NCBI GenBank assembly: GCA_964471475.1
Contig: CAYYFQ010000015.1
Location: 1 to 41,376 of the forward strand
DNA from: JAJNBD01 sp964471475
Lineage (GTDB): Bacteria; Pseudomonadota; Gammaproteobacteria; CAISUE01
Length of the DNA: 41,376 bases
Reading direction: 5' to 3'
The notes beneath the pieces were generated by a model, which was given only the letters and a program-made list of their open reading frames with translations, searched no databases and was not told the DNA's origin. The translations under genes and the position numbers were made by a program. Of the stretch, positions 1 through 8,626 are shown one piece after another (the stretch's first letter is position 1; each line of letters opens with the position of its first letter).

Positions 1-3000
1 ACTTTGATATTAGATCTATGTTGGTTAACAAAAAAAATGGCGTTGGAATTTTTCATTCCGTTTATTTTTAGTAAATTGCAATTACGAGGTTACGCTGGGA
101 GAATCAAAGCGGCTAAAAAAATGGTAGAAAGAGAAGAACCTATTGTATGGGATATTCTTGAAGAAGTTATTCGTGAACATCCAGTGTTATTAAATCGTGC
201 TCCTACCTTGCACCGCTTAGGTATTCAAGCATTTGAACCAGTATTAGTGGAAGGGAAAGCTATTCAACTACATCCTTTGGTGTGTACCGCTTTCAACGCT
301 GACTTCGATGGAGACCAAATGGCTGTCCACGTGCCATTGACGTTAGAAGCCCAAATGGAAGCACGTACCTTGATGATGTCTACTAACAATATCTTGTCGC
401 CTGCTAATGGAGATCCAATTATTGTACCCTCACAAGACGTGGTGTTAGGCTTGTACTATATGACGCGTGAGTGTCTGAACGCTAAAGGTGAAAATAGTAT
501 TTTTGTGGATGTGGCTGAGGTAGTACGTGCTTATGAAACTAAGAATGTAGATCTCCAAGCGAAAATAAAAGTACGGTTAAATATTACTAAACTTGATGCA
601 AATGGTAATGCGGAACAAATGACTGAAGTGGTGCAAACCACAGTGGGTCGTGCTTTGTTATCAAAAATTGTTCCTACCGGCGTGCCTTTTGATTTATTTA
701 ACAAAGCACTCACTAAAAAAGCTATTTCTGCTTTATTAAACGCAGCTTATCGTCGTTTGGGCTTAAAAGAAGCTATTCTTTTTGCTGACCATTTAATGTA
801 TACCGGCTTCCAGTATGCAACACGTTCTGGTATTTCTATTGGTATTAATGATTTAGTGGTTCCGATGGAAAAAGATGCCATCATTAAGAAAGCTGAAAAT
901 GAAGTAAAAGAAATCGAACAACAATTTGCTTCAGGTTTAGTGACTAACTTAGAACGTTACAACAAGGTTGTTGATATTTGGTCGCGCGCTAATGAACAAG
1001 TAGCCAAAGCGATGATGAAGGGACTCGCTACGGAAAAAACTATCGACAAAAACGGTAAAGAAATCAATCAAGAATCCTTTAACGCGGTTTATATGATGGC
1101 CGATTCGGGTGCACGGGGATCAGCGCAACAAATGCGTCAGTTAGCGGGAATGCGAGGTTTGATGGTGCGTCCTGATGGTTCAATTATGGAAACGGCTATT
1201 ACTGCAAACTTCCGTGAAGGTTTAAGTATTTTGGAATACTTCACCTCTACTCATGGTGCTCGTAAAGGTTTGGCAGATACAGCGTTAAAAACAGCGAACT
1301 CAGGTTACTTGACTCGTCGTTTAGTGGATGTTGCTCAAGATCTTGTTATTATCGAAGAAGATTGCGGTACTGATAATGGTTTGTTAATGACTCCGCACAT
1401 TGAAGGTGGTGATGTTATTGAACCTTTACGTGAACGTATCTTAGGTCGAGTGACGGCGGCAGACGTACTGGAGCCTGTGACCAATGAGATTATTTGCCCA
1501 GTGGGTACATTGTTAGATGAAAAATGGGTGGACTTCTTAGAAAAGAAAAGTGTGGATCAAGTGAAAGTGCGTTCACCAATTACTTGCAACACACGTCTTG
1601 GCATTTGCTCTAAATGTTATGGTCGTGACTTAGCTCGTGGTCATTTGGTGAACTTTGGTGAAGCGATCGGTGTGATGGCAGCCCAATCCATTGGTGAACC
1701 AGGAACACAGTTAACCATGCGTACTTTCCACATTGGGGGGGCAGCTTCGCGGGCTTCTGCGGCAAGCAGCATTCAAGTCAAAACCAAAGGAAAAGTGAAG
1801 CTGCAAAATATTAAAGTTGTTCGCCATGCGAGTGGCAACTTAATTGCTGTTTCACGTTCAGGTATGTTAACGATTGTCGACTCTCATTTCCGTGAAAGAG
1901 AACGTTATAAGATTCCTTATGGTGCGGTGTTAATGGTCCATGATGGCGCAGATGTTGAACCAGGTGATGTGATTGCAAATTGGGATCCACATACTCACCC
2001 CATTATTACTGAAGTGGCTGGCCACGTGAAATTTGTCGATATGCTTGATGGCGTGACAGTGAATCGTCAAGCGGATGAATTAACGGGTTTAACGAGCCTT
2101 GTTATTACAGATGCGAAACAGCGTGGTACGGTAGGAAAAGATTTACGCCCCATGATCAAATTAGTGGATGGAAAAGGTAAGGATGTGATGTTAGCTGGTA
2201 CAAATACACCAGCCAATTACTTCTTGCCGGTAGGAGCGATTATTAACTTAAATGATGGCGTAGAAGTGGGTGTGGGTGATGTTATTGCACGTCTTCCACA
2301 AGAAAGCTCGAAGTCAGGGGATATCACCGGGGGCTTGCCACGAGTAGCCGATATTTTTGAAGCACGCAAACCGAAAGAACCCGCTATTTTAGCTGAAATT
2401 TCAGGTGTAATTAGTTTTGGTAAAGAAACTAAAGGTAAGCGTCGCTTAGTGATTACTGCGCCTGATGGTGAAGTGCATGAAGAAATGATTCCAAAATGGC
2501 GTCAAGTGAGCGTGTTTGAAGGTGAACACGTAGAACGCGGGGAAATTATTTCGGATGGTCAACCCAACCCCCACGATATTTTACGCTTATTGGGCGTGGG
2601 TCGTTTGGCGAACTACATTGTTAACGAAGTTCAAGACGTTTATCGATTGCAAGGCGTGAAAATTAATGATAAACATATTGAAGTCATTGTGCGTCAAATG
2701 TTGCGCAAAGCTTTGATTATCGATGCGGGCGATACTAAATTCCTTAAAGGGGAACAAGTGGATGTGGCACGTATTAAAGATGAAAATGAGAATATCATTG
2801 CAGAAGGAAAATTACCCGCTCGCTTCCAAGTTGAATTATTAGGAATTACCAAAGCATCATTACTAACAGATTCCTTCTTCTCGGCAGCTTCCTTCCAAGA
2901 AACCACACGAGTGCTCACAGAAGCGGCGGTGAGTGGCAAAACTGATGAATTGCGCGGCTTAAAGGAAAATGTCTTGATTGGTCGTTTGATTCCTGCTGGG

Positions 3001-3138
3001 ACGGGGCTTGCGCATCATAAAGAACGTCGTTTTAAACGTCAGAAAGAAGCTTTACGCGATAAACCTGAAGTAGATTTATCACAAGTCACTGCTAAAGATA
3101 TTGAATCAGCGATTAGTAAGGCGTTGCAAGAAGAGTAG
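1..3138 (+). CDS. rpoC: DNA-directed RNA polymerase subunit beta' (5'-truncated by window edge)
   Basis: This is the catalytic beta' subunit of RNA polymerase, missing about the first 360 residues compared with the E. coli protein. The reading frame is open from the first base. The catalytic Mg-binding motif NADFDGD lies at codons for nt 295-315. The second zinc site has its first Cys near nt 1363 and the Cys cluster CNTRLGICSKC near nt 1585-1620. The bridge-helix/trigger-loop block with SIGEPGTQLTMRTFHIGG follows near nt 1687-1740. Numbering runs collinear with E. coli (offset 360) at both the Mg motif and the first zinc Cys, so there is no large insertion there. The first ~36 codons are odd: several positions that are nearly invariant in this family differ (see findings). 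rpsL does not follow; recN does, on the opposite strand. Confidence 0.98.
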   Translation, partial: TLILDLCWLTKKMALEFFIPFIFSKLQLRGYAGRIKAAKKMVEREEPIVWDILEEVIREHPVLLNRAPTLHRLGIQAFEPVLVEGKAIQLHPLVCTAFNADFDGDQMAVHVPLTLEAQMEARTLMMSTNNILSPANGDPIIVPSQDVVLGLYYMTRECLNAKGENSIFVDVAEVVRAYETKNVDLQAKIKVRLNITKLDANGNAEQMTEVVQTTVGRALLSKIVPTGVPFDLFNKALTKKAISALLNAAYRRLGLKEAILFADHLMYTGFQYATRSGISIGINDLVVPMEKDAIIKKAENEVKEIEQQFASGLVTNLERYNKVVDIWSRANEQVAKAMMKGLATEKTIDKNGKEINQESFNAVYMMADSGARGSAQQMRQLAGMRGLMVRPDGSIMETAITANFREGLSILEYFTSTHGARKGLADTALKTANSGYLTRRLVDVAQDLVIIEEDCGTDNGLLMTPHIEGGDVIEPLRERILGRVTAADVLEPVTNEIICPVGTLLDEKWVDFLEKKSVDQVKVRSPITCNTRLGICSKCYGRDLARGHLVNFGEAIGVMAAQSIGEPGTQLTMRTFHIGGAASRASAASSIQVKTKGKVKLQNIKVVRHASGNLIAVSRSGMLTIVDSHFRERERYKIPYGAVLMVHDGADVEPGDVIANWDPHTHPIITEVAGHVKFVDMLDGVTVNRQADELTGLTSLVITDAKQRGTVGKDLRPMIKLVDGKGKDVMLAGTNTPANYFLPVGAIINLNDGVEVGVGDVIARLPQESSKSGDITGGLPRVADIFEARKPKEPAILAEISGVISFGKETKGKRRLVITAPDGEVHEEMIPKWRQVSVFEGEHVERGEIISDGQPNPHDILRLLGVGRLANYIVNEVQDVYRLQGVKINDKHIEVIVRQMLRKALIIDAGDTKFLKGEQVDVARIKDENENIIAEGKLPARFQVELLGITKASLLTDSFFSAASFQETTRVLTEAAVSGKTDELRGLKENVLIGRLIPAGTGLAHHKERRFKRQKEALRDKPEVDLSQVTAKDIESAISKALQEE

Positions 3139-3170
3139 TAGTTTTCTTCGAAAGTGATTATGTGCGCCCA

Positions 3171-3395
3171 CTTAAGCGATTGTCATGCCAGCGCAGGCTG
3201 GCATCCAGTCAGGCATGTTTTTAGGCAATGCAAGCGACGAAAATTTTAGTTTACGAAATTAGGTATACCTTACTTTTACTTCCCACGATCCTTCTTTATC
3301 TGGATGCCAGCCTGCGCTGGCATGACAGAGGGGCGGTAGCGTAAAGGTCTTAAATTGACACTTATGAGCCTGCGCTGGCATGACAATCGCTTAAG
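3171..3395. repeat. Cluster of REP-like palindromic repeats between rpoC and recN
   Basis: Three copies of a short palindromic unit lie between the convergent genes rpoC and recN. The core atgccagc-gcag-gctggcat is an 8-bp stem with a 4-nt loop. The unit at 3181-3208 is exactly inverted at 3300-3327 (28 of 28). The flank-plus-unit at 3171-3198 is exactly inverted at 3368-3395 (28 of 28). The arrangement can fold into alternative large hairpins and could act as a bidirectional terminator or mRNA 3' stabiliser. No separate U-tract terminator is evident. A degraded relative of the core is visible near 29636-29660. Confidence 0.85.
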
Positions 3396-3461
3396 CTGGT
3401 GCCCTATGAGCGAACAAGCAAGTATGACGGATTTAGCTTTTAATTCGCCCTAGCTAATACT

Positions 3462-5129
3462 TTACAAAGTAACAGAAGCATCTTTTAACAAAACTTTTGC
3501 TGTGGCTAAAGTTTCTGGTGTAACACGTATACCGCCTAGCATCCGAGCAATTTCTTCTTGACGAGTGCCACCTTCTAATTTAGTGAGGGCTGTGTGCGTT
3601 TGTTGATCAATAATTTGTTTTTGTACTTGGTAATGATGATCTCCGAAAGCAGCTACCTGCGGAAGATGAGTCACACAGAGCACTTGCACGAATTGGGCTA
3701 CTGATTTAAGCAATTGTCCTACCACGCTCGCCGTTGCCCCCCCAATTCCAACATCGACTTCATCAAAAATTAACGTGGGAATAATACTATGAGAGGCCAA
3801 AATAACTTGTATAGCTAAGCTAATACGTGATAGTTCACCCCCCGAGGCAATTTTTGCTAAAGCTTGAGGGGCTTGACCAGGATTGGGTTGCACCCAGTAT
3901 TCACAAGCTTCGTTGCCATAGGCGTGCATGCCTTCAAGAGGAATGAGCTTGATGAAAAATTTTCCTTCTTTCATGGCAAGTAGCCGCATTTTTTCGGTTA
4001 CTTTTTCAGAGAATTTTTTTGCGACTTGCTCACGTTTTTTTGTTAACTTGTTAGCAATATCGCTGTATTGATTTAATAAATTTTTTTGTTGAGTTTCAAT
4101 TTTTATTAATAAAACGTCTGTGTTGGCTAGTTGCGCTAATTTTTTTTGCAGTTCGCTACGCAATTCATATAAGGCAGCTGGAGTAATACGATGTTTGCGT
4201 GCAATTCGATGCAATAAATCAAGTCTTTCATTGATAACGGTTAAGCGTTCAGGGTTTTGCTGAAAGTGGTATGAAAAATGTTCAAGATCACGCTGAGCTT
4301 CTGTTAATAATAATTGCGCTTGGGACAAATTTTCAAAAGCATTCGTTAAGTCTTGATGTGAAGGGCTGATGCTCTCTAAGGTGTGCTTAGCTTGTCCTAA
4401 AAAGTGACAGAGGCTTGTTCCCCCTGGTTCCAAAATTTTTAAGGTTTCTCCTACATGAGTTAAAAACTTTTCTGCTTGACTCAAAGTTTTATATTCAGCT
4501 TCCAAAGTTTCAACTTCATTTTCTTGCAATTGCAAAGTCTCAATTTCTTCATATTGAAATTGTAAAAAATCTTTTAAAGACTGGTGTTGATCGGTTGCAA
4601 GTAGGGTTTGCTTTTGTTGCGCTAGAAGTTGCCATTGCTCATAAATTTTTTGCAACTCGTCAAGTAAGGGCTGATGGCGCCCATACTCATCTAGTAATGC
4701 GCGTTGGTGATCTCGCTTGATCAAATAATGATGTTCATGTTGACCATGAATGTCGATGAGCTGTTCCCCTAAGTCACTCAGTTGTTGCAGAGTTACCGTG
4801 TGCCCATTCACAAAAGCACGAGATTTTCCGTCTTGAGTGATAATACGGCGCAAGATGCATTGTTGATCTTGATCTAATGCGTGCGCATTTAACCATGTTT
4901 GTACACTGGGAAGATGGTTAAGATCAAACTCTGCGGTAATATTGCAGCGTTTTTCACCGGTACGGATCATTTTGCTATCCGCGCGATTCCCTAAAACCAA
5001 GCCTAACGCATCCAATAAAATAGATTTTCCAGCACCCGTTTCTCCAGTGAGCACCGATAAACCTTTTTCAAAATGAATTTCATAATGTTGAATTAAAGCA
5101 AAATTTTGAATAGTTAAATGTTGTAACAT
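3462..5129 (-). CDS. recN: DNA repair protein RecN (SMC-like ATPase)
   Basis: RecN is an SMC-like ATPase that tethers DNA ends during double-strand break repair. The product is 555 residues with the usual layout: N-terminal Walker A GETGAGKS at residues 29-36, a long central coiled coil rich in Gln, Glu and Leu, then the ABC signature SGGELSR and Walker B LIFDEVDVGIGG near the C-terminus. Length matches the family (about 553 in E. coli). I place the start at the ATG at 5127-5129 (MLQHLTIQNF) because family members begin there; an in-frame TTG four codons upstream is possible but adds residues not seen in relatives. No clear Shine-Dalgarno precedes it. The gene converges on rpoC and is transcribed alone. 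Confidence 0.96.
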   Translation of the reverse strand: MLQHLTIQNFALIQHYEIHFEKGLSVLTGETGAGKSILLDALGLVLGNRADSKMIRTGEKRCNITAEFDLNHLPSVQTWLNAHALDQDQQCILRRIITQDGKSRAFVNGHTVTLQQLSDLGEQLIDIHGQHEHHYLIKRDHQRALLDEYGRHQPLLDELQKIYEQWQLLAQQKQTLLATDQHQSLKDFLQFQYEEIETLQLQENEVETLEAEYKTLSQAEKFLTHVGETLKILEPGGTSLCHFLGQAKHTLESISPSHQDLTNAFENLSQAQLLLTEAQRDLEHFSYHFQQNPERLTVINERLDLLHRIARKHRITPAALYELRSELQKKLAQLANTDVLLIKIETQQKNLLNQYSDIANKLTKKREQVAKKFSEKVTEKMRLLAMKEGKFFIKLIPLEGMHAYGNEACEYWVQPNPGQAPQALAKIASGGELSRISLAIQVILASHSIIPTLIFDEVDVGIGGATASVVGQLLKSVAQFVQVLCVTHLPQVAAFGDHHYQVQKQIIDQQTHTALTKLEGGTRQEEIARMLGGIRVTPETLATAKVLLKDASVTL

Positions 5130-5165
5130 AAAAAGAGCCAACGCATAATTTTATGAAAGATCAAT

Positions 5166-5184
5166 TTTAACATGAGATGTTAAA
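5166..5184. promoter_or_regulatory. Perfect 8+8 bp palindrome upstream of recN
   Basis: TTTAACAT-gag-ATGTTAAA is a perfect inverted repeat with a 3-nt spacer, lying 37-55 bases upstream of the recN start. Its position and symmetry fit a dimeric repressor operator. It does not match the usual gammaproteobacterial LexA box (CTGT-N8-ACAG), so SOS control cannot be claimed. Inference only. Confidence 0.35.
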
Positions 5185-5317
5185 CTTATGTCTCGCTTTA
5201 GGGGATATGCCTTCGTACACGACAACCCCGAATAATTGCAAAACGGGTGGCGCGTATGCCTCTGAAGCTTGTCATGCCAGAAATTGACCGACGACTTCTT
5301 TTTAATCATCTTAAGTA

Positions 5318-5346
5318 TTGCTTTCATCTGCTAAACTAGGGATAAT
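5318..5346 (+). promoter_or_regulatory. Putative sigma70 promoter of the surE-ccm-nadD operon
   Basis: A -35-like TTGCTT (5318-5323) and a -10-like GATAAT (5341-5346) are separated by exactly 17 bases. The start of transcription would be near 5353, giving a leader of about 18 bases to the GTG start at 5371, with an AGGA at 5360-5363. This is the only long gap upstream of an eleven-gene plus-strand run, so it is the natural operon promoter. Confidence 0.5.
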
Positions 5347-5370
5347 AAAAATTTTTTATAGGATCACATT

Positions 5371-5727
5371 GTGCGTGCTAAGTTTTTCACTGGCTCTGGG
5401 TTGATATTATTCCTGTTATTGGGAAGCCATTATGCACAGGCCGATGAAATTTATGGGCATACTCTTGATGTTGTTAGCGATATCATCATGATATTTTTTG
5501 CCTTAGCGCATGTCGTAGGTGCTGTTTTTATTTTTATGAGTTTTGTATACTACCGACGTTTTCGGCAGAATTCTGTAGAAACACCTATCAGTAAGGTATT
5601 ATGGGTATTATTTTTTGGTATTGTATTATTCTGTTTTCCCTGGGTGGCCGAGCAATTGTCGATTTATCAAACTATCGCGCAAGCGGCTCAACAAACTACC
5701 CCTCTTCCCACTTACTACACAGGCTAA
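5371..5727 (+). CDS. Small exported two-helix membrane protein, IcmC/IcmD (DotE/DotP)-like
   Basis: The product is 118 residues from a GTG start placed 7 bases after AGGA. It has a cleavable-looking signal peptide (about residues 1-24, ending YAQA before DE), a hydrophobic helix at about 34-60, a short basic loop (YYRRFRQN) and a second helix at about 74-95. The pattern of signal peptide, helix, basic/Asn loop, Pro, and a second helix ending near FP resembles the small IcmC/DotE and IcmD/DotP inner-membrane proteins of the Dot/Icm type IV system, and also VirB2-type pilins. The likeness is architectural; I see no diagnostic motif. It is the first gene of the operon, 3 bases before surE, with no secretion gene beside it. 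The CDS is secure, the family is tentative. Confidence 0.6.
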   Translation: MRAKFFTGSGLILFLLLGSHYAQADEIYGHTLDVVSDIIMIFFALAHVVGAVFIFMSFVYYRRFRQNSVETPISKVLWVLFFGIVLFCFPWVAEQLSIYQTIAQAAQQTTPLPTYYTG

Positions 5728-5730
5728 GCA

Positions 5731-6489
5731 ATGCATATATTAGTTTCTAATGATGACGGTATTCATTCTCGAGGGATTAAAGCGCTAGCAAGTGCAATGC
5801 AAACCTTGGCGCAGGAAGTAAGTGTGGTGGCGCCCGATCGCAATCGCAGTGGCGCGAGTAATTCTTTAACACTCAATAATCCTTTGCGTGTTCAAAAATT
5901 AGCGGCGAATGAATATAGTGTTGAAGGGACCCCGACGGATTGTGTGCATTTAGCATTGACGGGTTTGCTAGAAAATCAACCCAATATGGTTGTTTCTGGT
6001 ATTAATCACGGAGGCAACCTAGGTGAAGATATTTTATATTCTGGGACGGTCGCTGCTGCTATTGAAGGTCGTACGCTAGGGCTTTCTTCCATTGCGTTTT
6101 CCTTAAATGGGCACCACCCAGAACATTTTACGACAGCAGCCGAAGTCGCTAAAATTTTAGTCAGCCAAGTGATTAATGTGCCGCTTCCTGCCAAGACTAT
6201 TTTAAATGTTAATATTCCTGATATTCCCTTTAACGACATTCAAGGTTTTGAAGTGACCCGACTTGGTACACGGCATGAAGCAGAAAAAATCATTAAAATG
6301 GAAGATCCTCGTGGTGCAGAAATTTATTGGGTAGGTTTACCGGGCCCTGAGCAAGATGCGGGTCAAGGTACCGATTTTTACGCAGTGGCTCATAAAAGAG
6401 TCTCTATTACGCCTATTCATTTAGATCTTACTTATTATCAAGCCTTTGATTCGCTTGCGCAGTGGGTTAAGAACTTGGATTGGTCATGA
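5731..6489 (+). CDS. surE: 5'/3'-nucleotidase SurE
   Basis: SurE is a metal-dependent survival phosphatase that hydrolyses nucleoside 5'- and 3'-monophosphates. The 252-residue product starts MHILVSNDDG with the metal-binding Asp pair at residues 8-9. The family block NRSGASNSLTL is near residues 39-49, and SGINHGGNLGEDILYSGTV with the metal-binding Asn follows near residues 90-108. Length is standard. In many gammaproteobacteria surE neighbours pcm and nlpD; here pcm is absent and a YqaA-like gene sits between surE and nlpD. The stop codon overlaps the next start as ATGA, so translation is probably coupled. Confidence 0.97.
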   Translation: MHILVSNDDGIHSRGIKALASAMQTLAQEVSVVAPDRNRSGASNSLTLNNPLRVQKLAANEYSVEGTPTDCVHLALTGLLENQPNMVVSGINHGGNLGEDILYSGTVAAAIEGRTLGLSSIAFSLNGHHPEHFTTAAEVAKILVSQVINVPLPAKTILNVNIPDIPFNDIQGFEVTRLGTRHEAEKIIKMEDPRGAEIYWVGLPGPEQDAGQGTDFYAVAHKRVSITPIHLDLTYYQAFDSLAQWVKNLDWS

Positions 6490-7070
6490 AAATATTCTCT
6501 CCCATTTACACTAAAATGTTGCGTTGGGCGGCACACAAAAAAGCTTCTCTTATTTTATTTTGGCTGAGCTTTGCTGAATCTTCTTTTTTCCCAATTCCAC
6601 CCGATGTGATGCTAATTCCCATGGTGTTAGCAAAGCCAGAAAAAGCATGGTACAACGCCACTTTGTGTACGATTGGTGGAGTGCTCGGCGCCTATGTAGG
6701 CTATGTGATCGGCATGTTTTTTTTTCTTATGATTAAACCTTTATTAATCAGCTTAGGTTATATGCAAAAGTATGAGTTAATTATCCAATGGTTTCATCAT
6801 TGGGGGTTTTGGGTGATGTTTTTTGCAGGTTTTGCTTTTATTCCTTACAAGCTGTTTACTATCGCAGCTGGTGCGACAGGGCTTGGTTTAATCCCTTTTA
6901 CTTTAGGGTCTATCGTGGGGCGAGGCGGTCGATTTTTTTTAGTCACGGCGTTATTAAAATTGGGAGGGAGTAAAATGGCGGCTTGGCTTGATAAATACAT
7001 TGACCATTTAGCGTGGGTTTGTATTATTTTATTAGTAATTGGAATAGCGATATGGCGTGTTCTCCATTGA
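6486..7070 (+). CDS. YqaA/DedA-family inner membrane protein
   Basis: A 194-residue integral membrane protein of the DedA/SNARE-associated superfamily, YqaA branch, whose members are linked to membrane lipid transport and envelope homeostasis. Visible family signs are the early SFAESSFFPIPPDVMLIP segment (residues ~26-43), a conserved Gly-rich helix, and the later GRGGRFF block typical of YqaA proteins. About four to five hydrophobic segments can be read. I choose the ATG at 6486, which overlaps the surE TGA, over an in-frame TTG two codons upstream. The 3' end overlaps the nlpD start by 19 bases. Confidence 0.88.
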   Translation: MKIFSPIYTKMLRWAAHKKASLILFWLSFAESSFFPIPPDVMLIPMVLAKPEKAWYNATLCTIGGVLGAYVGYVIGMFFFLMIKPLLISLGYMQKYELIIQWFHHWGFWVMFFAGFAFIPYKLFTIAAGATGLGLIPFTLGSIVGRGGRFFLVTALLKLGGSKMAAWLDKYIDHLAWVCIILLVIGIAIWRVLH

Positions 7071-7843
7071 GAATTTTAGGCATTATTTTCATCACATTTT
7101 TTTTGAGTGCCTGTATAAGCGGAGGTAGTGCGCCTGTCGATAATGCGTGGAATAACATTGGTTCCACCCAAATACAACATAAAGTGCAACCGGGCGAAAC
7201 CTTATATACCATTGCTTGGCGGTATGATATTGATTATAAATCACTGGCAGAGTGGAACCATTTGCAGCCTCCTTATAATTTACAGTTGGGGCAAGTGATT
7301 CGCTTGACGGCGCCAGCTTCCGCACCTTCTACCACCACTACCGCGCCTGTTCCTGCGGAGAAAGGCACACCTATTCCTGCGGCTCCCGCTTTTAAACCTA
7401 CGAGTGCTGCGGAAAATGGGTCTCCAGTAATACCAGCATCTCCTGCCATATCTACTGCGCAAGCAGTAGTCGGAACAGGTAATTGGCCTTGGCCTGTCAA
7501 AGGAAAAATCATAGAAAGTTTTGGTCAAGATGGCAATAAAGGGATCGATATTGCCACTCCGGTGGGTACGCCGGTAATAGCGGTACAGCCTGGAACCGTG
7601 GTTTATGCAGGCAGCAATTTGCATGGCTACGGGCAGTTAATTATTATCCGTCAACCTAATGATCTGATGACGGCTTATGCCCATAATAGTAAGTTACTTG
7701 TTAAAATGGATCAAAAGGTCATACAAGGTCAAAAAATCGCTTTATCAGGTGACACCGAAGCTTCTCGCCCTATGTTACATTTTGAAATTAGAAGAGCTAA
7801 TAAATCGCTTAATCCGATCAATTATTTGAAGGAAACTCCATGA
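7052..7843 (+). CDS. nlpD: NlpD-like LysM/M23 lipoprotein, probable amidase activator
   Basis: NlpD-type outer-membrane lipoproteins activate the septal amidase AmiC during daughter-cell separation. The 263-residue product begins with a lipoprotein signal whose lipobox LSAC puts the modified Cys at residue 21. A LysM peptidoglycan-binding domain follows (~42-86), then a Pro/Ala/Thr-rich linker (~87-145) and a C-terminal M23 LytM domain. In the LytM domain the first metal motif reads NKGIDIA instead of HxGxD, while AYAHN and LHFEIR are kept. This is the degenerate, non-peptidase pattern of E. coli NlpD. The ATG at 7052 is preferred to the in-frame GTG at 7013, which would put 13 residues before the signal peptide. 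rpoS, the usual next gene, is absent. Confidence 0.92.
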   Translation: MACSPLRILGIIFITFFLSACISGGSAPVDNAWNNIGSTQIQHKVQPGETLYTIAWRYDIDYKSLAEWNHLQPPYNLQLGQVIRLTAPASAPSTTTTAPVPAEKGTPIPAAPAFKPTSAAENGSPVIPASPAISTAQAVVGTGNWPWPVKGKIIESFGQDGNKGIDIATPVGTPVIAVQPGTVVYAGSNLHGYGQLIIIRQPNDLMTAYAHNSKLLVKMDQKVIQGQKIALSGDTEASRPMLHFEIRRANKSLNPINYLKETP

Positions 7844-8607
7844 ACCCCTTATTAACAGTAGCCGTTGATGCGGCGCGTGCGGCTGGAAAAATCATTGTCA
7901 AAGGTTTTGAACGCCCTGACCTTATTAAAGTTTCTAAAAAACAGAACGATGAGCTCGTGACAGATATTGATGAGCGTGCGGAAGCGATGATCATTGATAC
8001 CATCCATAAATCTTTTCCTCAACACGCTACTTGGGGTGAAGAAAGTGGTGAAGTAGGGCGGCATGATTTTACGTGGATCATTGACCCCTTAGACGGAACT
8101 AAAAATTTTATTCATAACATTCCTCACTTTGCTATCTCGATTGCGATACAAAATAAAGGGCAAATCGAACATGGAGTCATTTATGATCCTTTACGTGATG
8201 AGTTATTTACAGCGTCTAAAGGGCGAGGAGCTATTTTAAATAAATATCGCTTGCGCGCTATGGAGAGGCCCATGAATGAAACTATCGTAGGGTTTACTTA
8301 TCCTATTTTAGCGACAGGAGATAGTCTTGATTTAGCGACAAAAACGGCGCGTTTTAGTGCGACGTGTCGAAGCATCCGCAAAATGGGATGTGCGGTATTA
8401 GATTTGGCTTATTTAGCTTCTAGCCGATTAGATATTGGTATCACTAATCATTTAAAAATATGGGATTATGCGGCGGGGGTGTTAATTGCTCAAGAAGCAG
8501 GATGTTTAGTGAGCAATTGGGAAGGAGGGGAGCATTATGCACAAACGGGCCAACTATTGATCACCGCTCCAAAATTACAGAAAGCTGCACTGAAGTTGAT
8601 GAGTTAA
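7840..8607 (+). CDS. suhB: Inositol-1-monophosphatase family protein SuhB
   Basis: A 255-residue member of the Mg-dependent inositol monophosphatase/fructose bisphosphatase superfamily, which in E. coli also acts as an RNA-polymerase-associated factor in rRNA antitermination. Metal ligands are visible as GEES (Glu67-Glu68), IDPLDGT (Asp82, Asp85) and the late WDYAAG (Asp near residue 209). Length is normal. The start ATG overlaps the nlpD stop (ATGA), with GGAA 6 bases upstream. The ccmC start follows 19 bases after the stop. Confidence 0.94.
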   Translation: MNPLLTVAVDAARAAGKIIVKGFERPDLIKVSKKQNDELVTDIDERAEAMIIDTIHKSFPQHATWGEESGEVGRHDFTWIIDPLDGTKNFIHNIPHFAISIAIQNKGQIEHGVIYDPLRDELFTASKGRGAILNKYRLRAMERPMNETIVGFTYPILATGDSLDLATKTARFSATCRSIRKMGCAVLDLAYLASSRLDIGITNHLKIWDYAAGVLIAQEAGCLVSNWEGGEHYAQTGQLLITAPKLQKAALKLMS

Positions 8608-8626
8608 AAAATGGTCTTTTATCTGT

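Noticed and set aside
4415..4720. Long plus-strand ORF inside recN
   Set aside because: It is antisense to the RecN coiled-coil region; the codon pattern follows recN and there is no ribosome-binding site.
7013..7051. Upstream GTG start for nlpD
   Set aside because: It would put 13 residues before the lipoprotein signal; the ATG at 7052 gives a standard signal and lipobox.
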